DNA of 64,000 bases from Candidatus Bathyarchaeota archaeon A05DMB-3 (GCA_019685555.1 JABFQN010000006.1:1-64000); one strand, 5' to 3'; numbered from the stretch's first letter, positions 18,567 to 27,363 are shown. Notes: a model not told the origin generated them from the sequence alone. Made by a program: numbers and translations.

Positions 18567-18584
18567 CCTTGGAGTTGATGCGCA

Positions 18585-18893
18585 ATAATCACTTATTACG
18601 GCTACATTAATGGCTCCGGCGAATACTATATAGCTGTTGATTCTGAAAAGTGCAATGGCTGCGGCGAATGCGTTAAGCGTTGTCCCCAGAAAGCTCTAGA
18701 AATAGCAACCCTTATGGTAGATGTTGAAGAGCAGCATGTAGCCGCTGTGAAAGAAGAACACCGTAAAAAAATCAAATATACTTGTGCACCATGCAAACCT
18801 GATGAAAAACCGCCGCCATGCATTTCATCATGCAAACCTAAAGCACTCATGTGCATTTGGAAAAGCAGAAGCTCCAAGTCTGGAAAGGCATAG
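18585..18893 (+). CDS. 4Fe-4S ferredoxin with non-canonical start
   Basis: A clear ferredoxin-like reading frame of about 103 codons that has no ATG, GTG or TTG near its beginning. Cluster motifs: CNGCGECVKRCP, then CAPCKP...CISSCKP with KPKALMC. The first conserved residues are TYYGYINGSGEYYIAVD. Upstream, GGAGTTGAT (18571-18579) matches the Shine-Dalgarno consensus GGAGGTGAT with one mismatch and ends five bases before ATA 18585, making ATA the likely start; the frame is closed by TGA at 18576-18578. A one-base insertion after ATG 18578 is the alternative. It lies 18 bases behind the activator gene and is the probable electron donor for it. Confidence 0.8.
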   Translation: MITYYGYINGSGEYYIAVDSEKCNGCGECVKRCPQKALEIATLMVDVEEQHVAAVKEEHRKKIKYTCAPCKPDEKPPPCISSCKPKALMCIWKSRSSKSGKA

Positions 18894-18910
18894 TTGCCAA
18901 CACACAAAAC

Positions 18911-18953
18911 TAGAGGATAGGCTCTCCTATTGGCTTTTCCCAACAACAAAAAT
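18911..18953 (+). repeat. dispersed intergenic repeat, copy C (partial)
   Basis: TAGAGGATAGGCTCTCC followed by TATTGGCTTTTCC and CAACAACAAAAA matches the first half of copies A (8458) and B (57251, reverse strand). It lies in the 83-bp convergent gap between the ferredoxin and KH-protein genes. Confidence 0.5.
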
Positions 18954-18976
18954 ATGTTGAAAACCTAGATACTGTT

Positions 18977-19552
18977 TTAATCCTCCGGTTTCTCCCAGAT
19001 TTCTAACATGCCCTTTTTAAGCTCTCTGCGTTTTCTATGGAGGAACCTGTAGACTGTGGCGTGTTGGCTTCCTTGAATCAGCATTTGGATGGCTTCCCGC
19101 GCGACTTGAGCGTGTTCGATTTTCCCTATAATGCCCACTGTGTGACCGTAAACAGCTATATTTGTGTCCGTCAACTCCTCTATTATTCTCCTCGTTTTGC
19201 CCTCCATCCCAATTATCCGTCCCTTAACCCGCCTTATGTCTGATTCAGACCTTCCGAAAATAGTCCGCAAATCTATAATGTCTAAAACAGTTTCTTCATC
19301 ATGAATTAGCCTAAAAGCGTGCTCTGGAGAAAACCCCCTTCCAATGGCGGTTGCAACTTCTTTAGCCCTCAAAAGAACTGAAGGGTCTTCAGCCTTTTCA
19401 GACAGCATTATTGTGACGCCGCCACCGTCACTTTCCACATCAAGTGTAACTGAAAGCATTTTTTCAATAGCCCTTTTAGTTTCGCCGCCCTGCCCAATTA
19501 AAACGCCAACCCGCTCTTTCGGGATCCTCACAAAAGTGCTAGGCTGAGCCAT
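18977..19552 (-). CDS. Dim2/Pno1-type KH-domain protein
   Basis: Archaeal homologue of the small-subunit assembly factor Dim2/Pno1, binding near the 3' end of 16S rRNA. Two KH domains are visible: one with VRIPKERVGVLIGQGGETKR, a second with GRIIGMEGKTRRIIEELTD, then the conserved tail HATVYRFLHRKRRELKK. I chose ATG 19552 because upstream residues only translate the end of the RIO1 gene and the family starts with a short Pro-rich segment before VRIP. It overlaps the RIO1 3' end by 14 bases; aIF1A-RIO1-KH is a familiar archaeal gene order. Confidence 0.92.
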   Translation of the reverse strand: MAQPSTFVRIPKERVGVLIGQGGETKRAIEKMLSVTLDVESDGGGVTIMLSEKAEDPSVLLRAKEVATAIGRGFSPEHAFRLIHDEETVLDIIDLRTIFGRSESDIRRVKGRIIGMEGKTRRIIEELTDTNIAVYGHTVGIIGKIEHAQVAREAIQMLIQGSQHATVYRFLHRKRRELKKGMLEIWEKPED

Positions 19553-20351
19553 GACCAGTAACCCTCCTATAAACCTCTTCAACGGCCAAAACTTCAATGC
19601 CTAAACGGCTGAAAAACTTGTTTATGTTTGCGATATCCCTGTTTAAAAGGAAATTTGCCATGGGATGGGAAAGCGGAACAGCCTGCGACATGTCAAAAAT
19701 CACGGGGCGCCCTTTCCAAATCATAATATTATACTCGCTTAAGTCTCCATGGACAAGCTCCGCCTTCTTATAAAGCCTTTCAAGATATGTGAGCAGAGTT
19801 TCGTAAATTCTCTCTGGGTTTCGCGGAGGCTGCTCCTTCATTGATGGAGCGCTCACTCCATTTTTTCCGATAAACTCCATGATGAGCACGTTGTTTTTGA
19901 CGGCTATTGGCTTCGGCACCCTAACTTTCGCCGCCACTGCTTGTTCAAGATTCCTAAATTCTTTTTGAGCCCACGCAAAAATTAATGAACGGGTGTCGCG
20001 TTTCACATTTCTAAACCTCGGATCGCCTTCAATGTATTTCAGCATCCCCTTCCGAAATTCAGCTGAAACAGTTAAGTAAATTTTTACGGCTAGTTCTTTG
20101 CCTTCTTTATCTTTACCCCAGTATACCCGCGCCTCTTTTCCAGCTTTAACAACACCGTAGATTCTGTCTATTGCGCCTCTGTTCATAAAATCATATATGA
20201 CCATAAGGGTTGAACGGTCGAAAACTTCCTCTAAAACCTCATATTCCTCGCTTCTTTTCTCCTTCATCAACTGTTCAATTTCGTAGCTTTTTTCCTCTCT
20301 GTGAAGCTTTTTCTCAACATGCCTACGAAAAGCCAAAGCGGTGATCCTCAC
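19539..20351 (-). CDS. rio1: RIO1-type serine kinase
   Basis: Atypical protein kinase/ATPase needed for late small-subunit ribosome maturation. Family features: GKEARVYWG in the P-loop region, the ATP-anchoring Lys in LAVKIYLT, catalytic loop LVHGDLSEYNIM, and metal-binding VIFDMSQAV. The GTG at 20351, two codons past the aIF1A stop, is the probable start; a start at 20417 would only add out-of-frame translation of the aIF1A end. Length from GTG is 270 residues, normal for RIO1. Confidence 0.93.
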   Translation of the reverse strand: MRITALAFRRHVEKKLHREEKSYEIEQLMKEKRSEEYEVLEEVFDRSTLMVIYDFMNRGAIDRIYGVVKAGKEARVYWGKDKEGKELAVKIYLTVSAEFRKGMLKYIEGDPRFRNVKRDTRSLIFAWAQKEFRNLEQAVAAKVRVPKPIAVKNNVLIMEFIGKNGVSAPSMKEQPPRNPERIYETLLTYLERLYKKAELVHGDLSEYNIMIWKGRPVIFDMSQAVPLSHPMANFLLNRDIANINKFFSRLGIEVLAVEEVYRRVTGHGSA

Positions 20352-20356
20352 AGTTC

Positions 20357-20662
20357 TTAGATTGTTAGGTAGCCCTTTTTGCGGAGCAACTCCGCCTGTG
20401 CGTGGGTGTAACGCCAAATAACGTCTCCACGCTTATCAGATTGAAAATCCCAAGGTGAGACGAGAACAACGTCTCCTTCGCGGATCCAAACCCGCCTCTT
20501 CATTTTACCCCTTATACGGCATAAGCGTTCATTTCCATCTTGACATTTCACCAAAACACGGTCAAAACCAAGAAGTTTTACGGCTACTCCTAAAACATCG
20601 TTTGGTGTTGGAAGCACCATTTCGCTTAATTCTTCTTCGCTTATTACTTTCTTCTTACCCAA
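20357..20662 (-). CDS. eif1A: translation initiation factor aIF1A
   Basis: A 101-residue S1/OB-fold factor that binds the A site of the small ribosomal subunit during initiation. The OB core CQDGNERLCRIRGKMKRRVWI...GDVVLVSPWDFQSDKRGDVIWRYT is typical. It is first in an apparent operon with RIO1 and the KH protein, with a five-base gap to RIO1. The C-terminus is short, as in other archaea. Confidence 0.96.
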   Translation of the reverse strand: MGKKKVISEEELSEMVLPTPNDVLGVAVKLLGFDRVLVKCQDGNERLCRIRGKMKRRVWIREGDVVLVSPWDFQSDKRGDVIWRYTHAQAELLRKKGYLTI

Positions 20663-20740
20663 CTAAGCACCTCAAACCTTTCCTCTTAAAAGGATGCTTA
20701 TCTCCCTTAAAAGCATGTTTATAATTCAACCGCCAAACAT

Positions 20741-21748
20741 CTATAACAGTCTTGCCATGTACACTGCCTCTTTAAACGGTTTCCGAGCAGTCATTGAAAC
20801 CCCAACGGTGCATTCAAGCCAGCATCCCTTGCAAGAGGCAACCTTAACCCATCCGCCTTGACTGCTGTCAACTTTACCCAACAAAATTTCCTCACCCGAA
20901 TTCTCTAAAAGGTTTCCAAGCGCAATGTCTCCGCGGGCGGCGCAAGCCAAAAGATTTCCAGCTGGGTCAATTGCAACATAAAGCCTCCCAGCATCACAGA
21001 TTTTCGGCGTTTTACCATTAAAGAAAAGCCTAAACCCTTGAATAAACTCTGTGGGCACAGCTAAAAAGCCCGGGGCTTCCCGTTTAAGGTTAAGTAAATA
21101 TTCCTGCAAAGCTAGCACTTTCTCTGTTGGCGGCTTGTTTTCCGGAGGCGGCGGGTAGGGATGGACGGGTTGAACCTGCACAAAATCAACTATGGAGCGG
21201 ATTTCCTCAACGAATTTAGGTAGGATTTCAATGTTCCACGGAGAGACAACGCTGTTCACCCCAACCTTCACGCCGTGACTTTTCAACATTTTCACGGCTT
21301 CAACAGCTTTTTGAAATGTTCCAGCCACACCCCTTATCTTGTCATGGTATTCCCGTGGGCCGTCAAGGGAAACAACCACTATGTCAAAGGCATCCGCGAT
21401 TTTTGGAGCATCCTCCTTTTTTAGCAATGTTCCATTTGTGTTCATGCTTACTAGACAGTTGTGGAATGAGGCTCTCTTGGCAAGGGTTGCCAAGTCTCTG
21501 CGGAGTAGGGGTTCTCCTCCGCTGAAATCGAAAAAGGACACGCCTAAGCTGCAAACGTTGTCTATAACCGATAAAGCCTTATCCGTTGGTAGCTCAAGCT
21601 TTTCCATTTTCCACCAGCCACAATAGGCACATCGCATGTTACAGCGACTCGTCACATTATAAGACGCGAAAAGAGGCGAAGACTTACCAGTTTTGAAGGC
21701 TACGAAATTTTTGAAAACCTTGAAAGCAAGTTTATCCGCCCTCATCAA
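20741..21748 (-). CDS. radical SAM protein with SPASM-like C-terminus
   Basis: A 335-residue radical SAM enzyme. The SAM cluster motif is CNMRCAYC near residue 33, followed by the GGEP motif (DFSGGEPLLRRD). The C-terminal third has CDAGRLYVAIDPAGNLLACAA and CKGCWLEC, suggesting an auxiliary iron-sulphur cluster as in SPASM/twitch enzymes that modify peptides or heme. No precursor peptide gene is evident in the 78-bp and 73-bp flanking gaps. Heme-biosynthesis-type (AhbD-like) or peptide-maturation roles are both possible. Confidence 0.88.
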   Translation of the reverse strand: MMRADKLAFKVFKNFVAFKTGKSSPLFASYNVTSRCNMRCAYCGWWKMEKLELPTDKALSVIDNVCSLGVSFFDFSGGEPLLRRDLATLAKRASFHNCLVSMNTNGTLLKKEDAPKIADAFDIVVVSLDGPREYHDKIRGVAGTFQKAVEAVKMLKSHGVKVGVNSVVSPWNIEILPKFVEEIRSIVDFVQVQPVHPYPPPPENKPPTEKVLALQEYLLNLKREAPGFLAVPTEFIQGFRLFFNGKTPKICDAGRLYVAIDPAGNLLACAARGDIALGNLLENSGEEILLGKVDSSQGGWVKVASCKGCWLECTVGVSMTARKPFKEAVYMARLL

Positions 21749-21821
21749 AATCCTTCAGCAATTTCAATATTTCATGTTATAAGGCTATACTTGCTTAGTT
21801 CATTTTAAAATTTATCCGTCT

Positions 21822-22118
21822 TTAAAGCTTCACTATTTGGGCGTGGGGAATGCCTTCTATGTTTAATATGGCTTCTGGATGGACATAGCCTCTTTCAACA
21901 GCTTTCTGCACAACGTTTTTACCCACCATATTCACGATGGTGGAGTTTTCTATCATGGCTATGGCTTCTTCAAGCTCCACTTCAGCGCCTTTGTAGAATT
22001 CCTCTGTAACTTGGAAAACGATTTTTCCTTCACGGAGGGTTTTTCCTAAAACTTCCGCGTCGCATATGGACAATAAAACGTTGTTGCCGATTTTTCTGAG
22101 CTTCATGTAACACTTCAA
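21822..22118 (-). CDS. DUF424 family protein
   Basis: A 98-residue archaeal protein of family DUF424. Visible are the first strand KLRKIGNNVLLSICDAEVLGKTLREG and the conserved VNMVGKNVV-A-E-G-VHPEAIL region. Its function is unproven, but the neighbouring aIF2-beta gene, 13 bases upstream on the same strand, suggests a role linked to translation. The start is ATG 22118, or ATG 22106, which fits the family N-terminus slightly better. Confidence 0.88.
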   Translation of the reverse strand: MKCYMKLRKIGNNVLLSICDAEVLGKTLREGKIVFQVTEEFYKGAEVELEEAIAMIENSTIVNMVGKNVVQKAVERGYVHPEAILNIEGIPHAQIVKL

Positions 22119-22131
22119 TTTTCAGACGCTC

Positions 22132-22557
22132 TCATAAGTGCCTAACCGAAGATTTTGCGCCACAAGCGGCGCAAACCAAGAAGGATAGGCGTTTTTCCTT
22201 CACAATTTTTGTGTCTGGACGCTTGCACACCGGACAAGTGACAAAGGTTTCCATATACCTCTGCAATAGTCTTTCAAGGGTTTCTCTTGGAAATTTGCCT
22301 TGAAAAATCACCCTTGATTCCTGCATAATTGCGGCTGTTGCCAACTCTCCGGTCAAAAACTTCAAAATGTGTTGGGGGTCGCGGTTTAAAACTTCAGCAA
22401 TCTCCCTAAAATTGTGGATTATTGTGCGCATTCCAACCACCGAATAGTGAAGCCTCGGAATTTCCAATCGCTCCCGTTTCGAAGCGATTTCAGGCAGTTG
22501 GGAACGCGCCCTTTTAAGCAACTCCTCATAGCCGTATTTCATTGATTTGTGCTCCAA
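22132..22557 (-). CDS. translation initiation factor aIF2, beta subunit
   Basis: A 141-residue subunit of the heterotrimeric factor that brings initiator tRNA to the ribosome. It shows the helical N-terminus, the central alpha-beta core (NFREIAEVLNRDPQHILKFLTGELAT) and a C-terminal zinc ribbon CPVCKRPDTK...CAACGAKS. Length and domain order are standard. It is the upstream gene of a two-gene unit with DUF424. Confidence 0.96.
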   Translation of the reverse strand: MEHKSMKYGYEELLKRARSQLPEIASKRERLEIPRLHYSVVGMRTIIHNFREIAEVLNRDPQHILKFLTGELATAAIMQESRVIFQGKFPRETLERLLQRYMETFVTCPVCKRPDTKIVKEKRLSFLVCAACGAKSSVRHL

Positions 22558-22667
22558 AGAAACATGACTGAATCATGGTATTTAAAACTTAATGTAAACG
22601 TGATGTTATCCTCAAACTTTTAAGTTAGCAGCCCCCTTGTATAGGCATCTTAAAGGAGATTTAATAA

Positions 22668-23129
22668 GTGATTAACAAAAACTTGGTCGGTAAATGCGGC
22701 TTGTATTGCGGTGCCTGTGGAATTTATAGGGCTTACAAGGATGATGGTGAACTTTTAGATAACCTTGCAAAAGGTTTTAAATGTCCACCAGAAAAGGTTC
22801 GCTGCGAGGGATGCATGGCTTTAACTCCAGAAAGTTGGGGCTACAACTGCAAAATTGTTCAGTGTTTAAGGATCAAAGGCTTAGATTTCTGTTATCAGTG
22901 CGACGAATACGAAAAGGAACTGTGCAAAAAGTTTGAGAAACTAGCGAAATCCTACTTGGAAGACGCTGGAGTCGATTTGAGGATGAATCTTGAAAGGATT
23001 AAGAAAGGCGAAGTTGAAGAGTGGCTCCTAGAAAGTCAAGAAAAATATAAATGTCCTTCCTGTGGGAAACCCTTGCCAGTTTACGGCACAAAGGGGAAAT
23101 GTCACCATTGCGGAGCAAAACTTGCTTGA
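22668..23129 (+). CDS. DUF3795 cysteine-rich protein with zinc ribbon
   Basis: A 153-residue protein starting at GTG. The first 90 residues match DUF3795: CGLYCGACGIYRA, CEGCMAL, CKIVQCLRIKGLDFCYQCDEYE, a set of cysteines likely to hold metal. A C-terminal CPSCGKPLP...CHHCGAKL zinc ribbon is added. The role is unknown. AAAGGAGAT at about 22651-22659 is a good ribosome site for GTG 22668. Confidence 0.85.
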   Translation: MINKNLVGKCGLYCGACGIYRAYKDDGELLDNLAKGFKCPPEKVRCEGCMALTPESWGYNCKIVQCLRIKGLDFCYQCDEYEKELCKKFEKLAKSYLEDAGVDLRMNLERIKKGEVEEWLLESQEKYKCPSCGKPLPVYGTKGKCHHCGAKLA

Positions 23130-23200
23130 ATTTTTGTTGCCTAAAAGTTATAATGTGAAAAAGCGGAAAATGTAAATGGTTTCGCTGAGAGGTTTTAAGT

Positions 23201-23968
23201 TTGGGCGAAGATGAGCCAGTTTTTACACCAACCGATTTCGTTAGGTACGTGGCCAAGCTTAGAAATATCCCGGTGGAGGCCATTAAGGTTCCAGAACGCC
23301 TTGTTTTCACTTATCAAACAAGGACATATGAGCATGCTAAAAACCTTATCAACGGGAAGCCCGTGGACTGGTGGATTTACGGCGAACGCCAACCACTTTA
23401 CATTGGACTGTTCAACAATGTTGATGTTGGTTTAGGCTGTTTCTGGATTGGAGCGCCAGCAGTCGCAATGACATTGGAGGAAGCTATTGCATGCGGTGCA
23501 AGAAAAATTGTGGAGGTTGGGGTATCCGGCGGGCTGCAGTCTTTCCTCAAGCCCGGAGACACGATTGTCGTAACAGAAGCTATTCGAGACGAGGGCACGT
23601 CATATCACTATTTTCCTCCAGAAGTTTGGGTCGAATCCTCCGAAAGGTTGAGGAAAATTTTCATCGAACAACTTCAAAGGTTCGGCATCGGGCATCACGT
23701 GGGTGCTGTGTGGTCCACGGACGGCGTTTATAGAGAGACTTTGGGAAAATTCCGCAGGTTTAGGGACGCCGGGGTTTTGGCGGTTAACATGGAGACTTCC
23801 GCCGTCTTTGCCGTTGCAAAATATCGAAAGGTTGAAGCTGCATCTGTCCAAGTAATTTCAGACATCTTGTCGGAAAGCGGCTGGCTTCAAGCCTTTGGAC
23901 AACAAGTGGTAAGGGAAAGCGCAAAGAAATCCGTTGAAATTGCTTTGGAGGCCATATCAAGAAGCTAA
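23201..23968 (+). CDS. uridine/purine nucleoside phosphorylase family protein
   Basis: A 255-residue phosphorylase of the PNP/UDP family, which splits nucleosides with phosphate. Signs: GCFWIGAPAVAMTLEEAIACGARKIVEVGVSGGLQ, then VVTEAIRDEGTSYHYFPP and the ribose-binding VNMETSAVFAVAKYR. The start is TTG 23201 with a GAGAGG-type site upstream. The Glu in NMETS is kept, so it is probably active. Purine versus uridine preference cannot be decided from these motifs. Confidence 0.9.
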   Translation: MGEDEPVFTPTDFVRYVAKLRNIPVEAIKVPERLVFTYQTRTYEHAKNLINGKPVDWWIYGERQPLYIGLFNNVDVGLGCFWIGAPAVAMTLEEAIACGARKIVEVGVSGGLQSFLKPGDTIVVTEAIRDEGTSYHYFPPEVWVESSERLRKIFIEQLQRFGIGHHVGAVWSTDGVYRETLGKFRRFRDAGVLAVNMETSAVFAVAKYRKVEAASVQVISDILSESGWLQAFGQQVVRESAKKSVEIALEAISRS

Positions 23969-24034
23969 AAACGTGGCTGGATGCTGGAAAGCTTAAAGAG
24001 GCAACAGCCCTTTTAGGTTTAATTCTCCATCAAG

Positions 24035-25441
24035 GTGAAGGCTTTGAACAAGCGCTGCCATCCATACATTCCAAATTCTCATCCGGAAATCAAGAGGGAA
24101 ATGATGAGTGAAATAGGCGTGAAAAGCATAGAAGAGCTTTACGCCGACATTCCAGAAAAATACTTTTTGAAAAGAAGTTTAAACCTTCCAAACGCCTTAT
24201 CAGAGTTTGAGGTTAAAAAACACATTGAAGCTTTACTGTCGAAAAACAAAACATGCGCGGACATGCCCATTTTTCTGGGCGCTGGATGTTGGCCCCATTA
24301 TGTGCCAGCGGTTGTGAAGGAGATTGTGCAACGCAGCGAATTTCTCACTTCTTACACGCCATATCAAGCTGAAATTTCGCAGGGCATGCTTCAAGCCCTT
24401 TTCGAATATCAGAGCATGATTTGCGAGTTAACCGCCATGGAGGTTGCCAACTGTTCCATGTATGATTGGGCTTCAGCCTTGGGTGAGGCAGTCCGCATGG
24501 CTTCACGAGTTACAAAGCGCAATGAAGTGCTTATTCCGAAAATAATTCATCCGGAGAGAAAGGCAACATTACAGGTTTATGCTGAACCAGCAGAAATAAA
24601 TGTTAAAGAAGTAGCCTACAACCGTGAAACTGGACAATTAAGCCTAAAAGATTTGGAAGGCAAAATTTCAGAGAAAACAGCAGCAGTCTACATTGAAAAC
24701 CCGTCATATCTAGGCTTTATCGAAACTCAAGCTGAAGAAATAGGAGAAATAGCACATGCCCACGGCGCTCTTTTCATTGTTGGCGTTGACCCAACATCTC
24801 TTGGAATCCTAAAACCTCCAGGAGAATACGGTGCAGACATTGTTATCGGAGAGGCTCAACCCCTTGGAAATCCCATGAATTTCGGCGGCCCTCTTCTTGG
24901 AATTTTTGCATGCCGTGATGACCAAAACATGGTTAGGCAGATGCCTGGGCGCATAATAGGCTTAACAACAACAGTTGACGGAGGTAAACAAGGCTTTTGC
25001 ATGGCTTTACAAACCCGTGAGCAGCACATTAGACGGGAAAAGGCAACGTCCAACATATGCTCTAATGAAGCTTTATGTGCAGTAGCCTCAACCGTTTACA
25101 TGGCTTTGCTTGGTTCCAAAGGCTTGCGAGAGCTTGGAGAAACAATCATGTATAAGGCAAACTACGCCATGCATTTGCTTTCGAAAATCGACGGTGTAAA
25201 GGCGCCTGTTTTCAAGTCCCCCCACTTTAAAGAGTTTACAGTAAACTTTGACGGAGCAGGCTTGAAGGTCGTGAACATCCACGAAGCGCTTCTCCAAAGA
25301 GGTATTCATGGAGGCAAAGATGTTTCAAAAGAGTTTCCGGAGCTTGGAGAAACAGCCCTTTACTGTGTAACGGAAATCCACTCAAAAAGGGAAATTGAAC
25401 TTTTGGCAAAAACGTTGGAGGAAATCGTTGCCGAGAGATGA
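24035..25441 (+). CDS. gcvPA: glycine dehydrogenase (decarboxylating) subunit 1
   Basis: N-terminal half of the split P-protein of the glycine cleavage system, 468 residues. It begins with HPYIPNS and has FLGAGCWPHYVPAVV, the TPYQAEISQG-LQ motif, MYDWASALGEA, and GGPLLG-FA. It lacks the PLP lysine, which is in subunit 2. The GTG at 24035 is followed by a TTG three codons later that could also serve. It overlaps gcvPB by four bases (ATGA), so a fixed 1:1 complex is expected. No H- or T-protein gene is in the window. Confidence 0.96.
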   Translation: MKALNKRCHPYIPNSHPEIKREMMSEIGVKSIEELYADIPEKYFLKRSLNLPNALSEFEVKKHIEALLSKNKTCADMPIFLGAGCWPHYVPAVVKEIVQRSEFLTSYTPYQAEISQGMLQALFEYQSMICELTAMEVANCSMYDWASALGEAVRMASRVTKRNEVLIPKIIHPERKATLQVYAEPAEINVKEVAYNRETGQLSLKDLEGKISEKTAAVYIENPSYLGFIETQAEEIGEIAHAHGALFIVGVDPTSLGILKPPGEYGADIVIGEAQPLGNPMNFGGPLLGIFACRDDQNMVRQMPGRIIGLTTTVDGGKQGFCMALQTREQHIRREKATSNICSNEALCAVASTVYMALLGSKGLRELGETIMYKANYAMHLLSKIDGVKAPVFKSPHFKEFTVNFDGAGLKVVNIHEALLQRGIHGGKDVSKEFPELGETALYCVTEIHSKREIELLAKTLEEIVAER

Positions 25442-26979
25442 AAAACATGTATAGACAAGCACAATGGAGTGAGCCAGTCATATTCAGCCTTGGAAAAGCT
25501 GGACGAGTAGGCCACATTTTACCAAGCGTTGAGGAAGATGTTAAGAAGGCTGTAGGCGACTTGTATGGGTTAATACCTGAGAAAATGCGGCGGGAAAACC
25601 CTTTAAGGCTTCCAGAGCTTTCAGAGCCGGAAGTTGTGCGTCATTTTATGCGGCTTTCTGAAATGAACTATGGTGTTGATTCTGGAATTTACCCTCTTGG
25701 AAGCTGCACCATGAAGTATAACCCAAAAATCAACGAAGCGTTAGCGAACATGCCTACAATAGGTTTGGTTCATCCATACCAAGATGAACGCACAGTGCAA
25801 GGCATCCTAGAAATCCTTTACAAACTTGAGCGTTGGCTGGCTGAAATAACTGGAACCGCAGAAGTTTGCCTGCAACCAGCAGCTGGTGCCCACGGAGAAT
25901 TTCTTGGAGCATGTCTAATAAGGGCATACCACAAACATAAAGGTGAACTAGGCAAAAGGCAAGATATTCTCATACCAGATTCTGCCCACGGAACCAACCC
26001 TGCAAGCGCAGCCATGGCCGGATTCAACGTGGTCGTTATTCCCTCAAATGATAATGGCTGTGTGAATGTGGAGGCACTTAGGGCTGCTGTTTCAGATAAG
26101 ACCGCTGGCTTAATGCTAACGAATCCGAACACCCTTGGAATATTCGAACAAAACATTGAGGAAATAGCCAAAATAGTCCATAACGCTGGAGGGCTTCTAT
26201 ACTATGACGGAGCAAACCTAAACCCCATACTTTGCAAGGTTAGACCCGGCGACATGGGCTTCGACATAGTTCACATAAACATCCACAAAACCTTTGGAAC
26301 TCCGCATGGCGGTGGAGGACCAGGCGCTGGACCTATTGGCGTCAGCGAAGAACTCGCTAAGTTTCTGCCAGTTCCCCGCATAGTTTTCGATGGAAAAAGT
26401 TACCGCCTAGATTATGATAGACCCCACACTATTGGAAAAATTCGCGGTTTTTACGGGAACGTGGCGGTTTTAGTGAAGGCTTACGCTTATATTTTGAGCT
26501 TGGGTTTTGATGGACTTAAAGAGGTGGCGGAAGTTTCTGTTTTAAACGCCAACTATGTTCTGCACAAGCTTAAAGCCCTTGATGGTTTGACTCTTCCATA
26601 CAACAGTGAAAAGCCGAAAAAACACGAATGTGTTTTTAGCGTTAAGCCGTTGAAAAATAAGACTGGCGTATCAGCCTTAAACATTGCTAAGAGGCTTCTT
26701 GACTACGGTGTTCATGCACCGACGATTTATTTTCCTTTAATTGTTGAGGAAGCCCTGATGATTGAGCCTACAGAGACCTTTGAAAAGGAAGAGCTAGACC
26801 GTTTCGTTGAGGCGATACGTGAAATCTGCCGAGAAGCCCAAACCAACCCAGAAAAAGTCTTGAAAGCTCCCTATAATACGGCTATTTCAAGGCTGGATGA
26901 AGCGAAGGCATCGCATCCAAAAACTATGGCTTTAAGCTGGCGAATGTACCAAAAGAAGCAAGCCGCAGCAAACCCATAA
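25438..26979 (+). CDS. gcvPB: glycine dehydrogenase (decarboxylating) subunit 2
   Basis: Catalytic half of the split P-protein, 513 residues. The PLP Lys is in HINIHKTFGTPHGGGGPGAG, preceded by YYDGANLNPI. Other marks are YPLGSCTMKYNPK and QPAAGAHGE. It decarboxylates glycine and passes aminomethyl to the lipoyl H-protein. ATG 25438 lies inside the last codon of gcvPA. A DUF59/MIP18 gene follows after 43 bases. Confidence 0.96.
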   Translation: MKNMYRQAQWSEPVIFSLGKAGRVGHILPSVEEDVKKAVGDLYGLIPEKMRRENPLRLPELSEPEVVRHFMRLSEMNYGVDSGIYPLGSCTMKYNPKINEALANMPTIGLVHPYQDERTVQGILEILYKLERWLAEITGTAEVCLQPAAGAHGEFLGACLIRAYHKHKGELGKRQDILIPDSAHGTNPASAAMAGFNVVVIPSNDNGCVNVEALRAAVSDKTAGLMLTNPNTLGIFEQNIEEIAKIVHNAGGLLYYDGANLNPILCKVRPGDMGFDIVHINIHKTFGTPHGGGGPGAGPIGVSEELAKFLPVPRIVFDGKSYRLDYDRPHTIGKIRGFYGNVAVLVKAYAYILSLGFDGLKEVAEVSVLNANYVLHKLKALDGLTLPYNSEKPKKHECVFSVKPLKNKTGVSALNIAKRLLDYGVHAPTIYFPLIVEEALMIEPTETFEKEELDRFVEAIREICREAQTNPEKVLKAPYNTAISRLDEAKASHPKTMALSWRMYQKKQAAANP

Positions 26980-27022
26980 CCTTTTATACTGTGCATTTGC
27001 CTTAATTCCTAGAAAAAGCTGG

Positions 27023-27322
27023 ATGTGCTTAAGCTTGAATGAGTTAGAAAGTAAAGTGTTTGAAGCCGTCGGCAAGGTTGTCGATCCGGAAACTGGGCTT
27101 ACCTTTGCAGAGATGCACATGATTAAAAGTGTCAAAGAAGAGGAGCCTGGAATAGTCAAGGTTGAGTTTATCCCTTCAAGCCCCTTCTGTCCTATAGCCT
27201 TCAAACTAGCCATGGACATTAAACGGGAAGCCTTAAAGGTTGCTGGCGTCAAAAAGGCTTTGGTTTATTGCCGCGGGCACATGATGGAGCAGCAAATTAA
27301 CGAAGCAACAAACAAGGAATAG
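27023..27322 (+). CDS. MIP18/DUF59 family protein (SufT-like)
   Basis: A 99-residue protein of the MIP18 (FeS-assembly P) family. It has VVDPETGLTFAEMHMIKSV, FIPSSPFCPIAFKLAMDIK with the conserved Cys, and a C-terminal GVKKALVYCRGH. Family members help deliver iron-sulphur clusters. Position directly behind gcvPAB and ahead of the DUF2099 gene suggests common transcription. ATG 27023 or TTG 27035 could be the start. Confidence 0.88.
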   Translation: MCLSLNELESKVFEAVGKVVDPETGLTFAEMHMIKSVKEEEPGIVKVEFIPSSPFCPIAFKLAMDIKREALKVAGVKKALVYCRGHMMEQQINEATNKE

Positions 27323-27363
27323 AAATCAATTTAGCAACTTCACCTTTTCCATCACGCGAGCGT

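Noticed and set aside
18578-18610. ATG at 18578 as start of the ferredoxin
   Set aside because: It is in another frame and reaches TAA after ten codons.
20352-20417. Extended N-terminus of RIO1
   Set aside because: The residues are only out-of-frame translation of the aIF1A end and are not conserved.
23969-24034. Short open frame between the phosphorylase and gcvPA reading WLDAGKLKEATALLG
   Set aside because: It has no start codon and runs out of frame into gcvPA.
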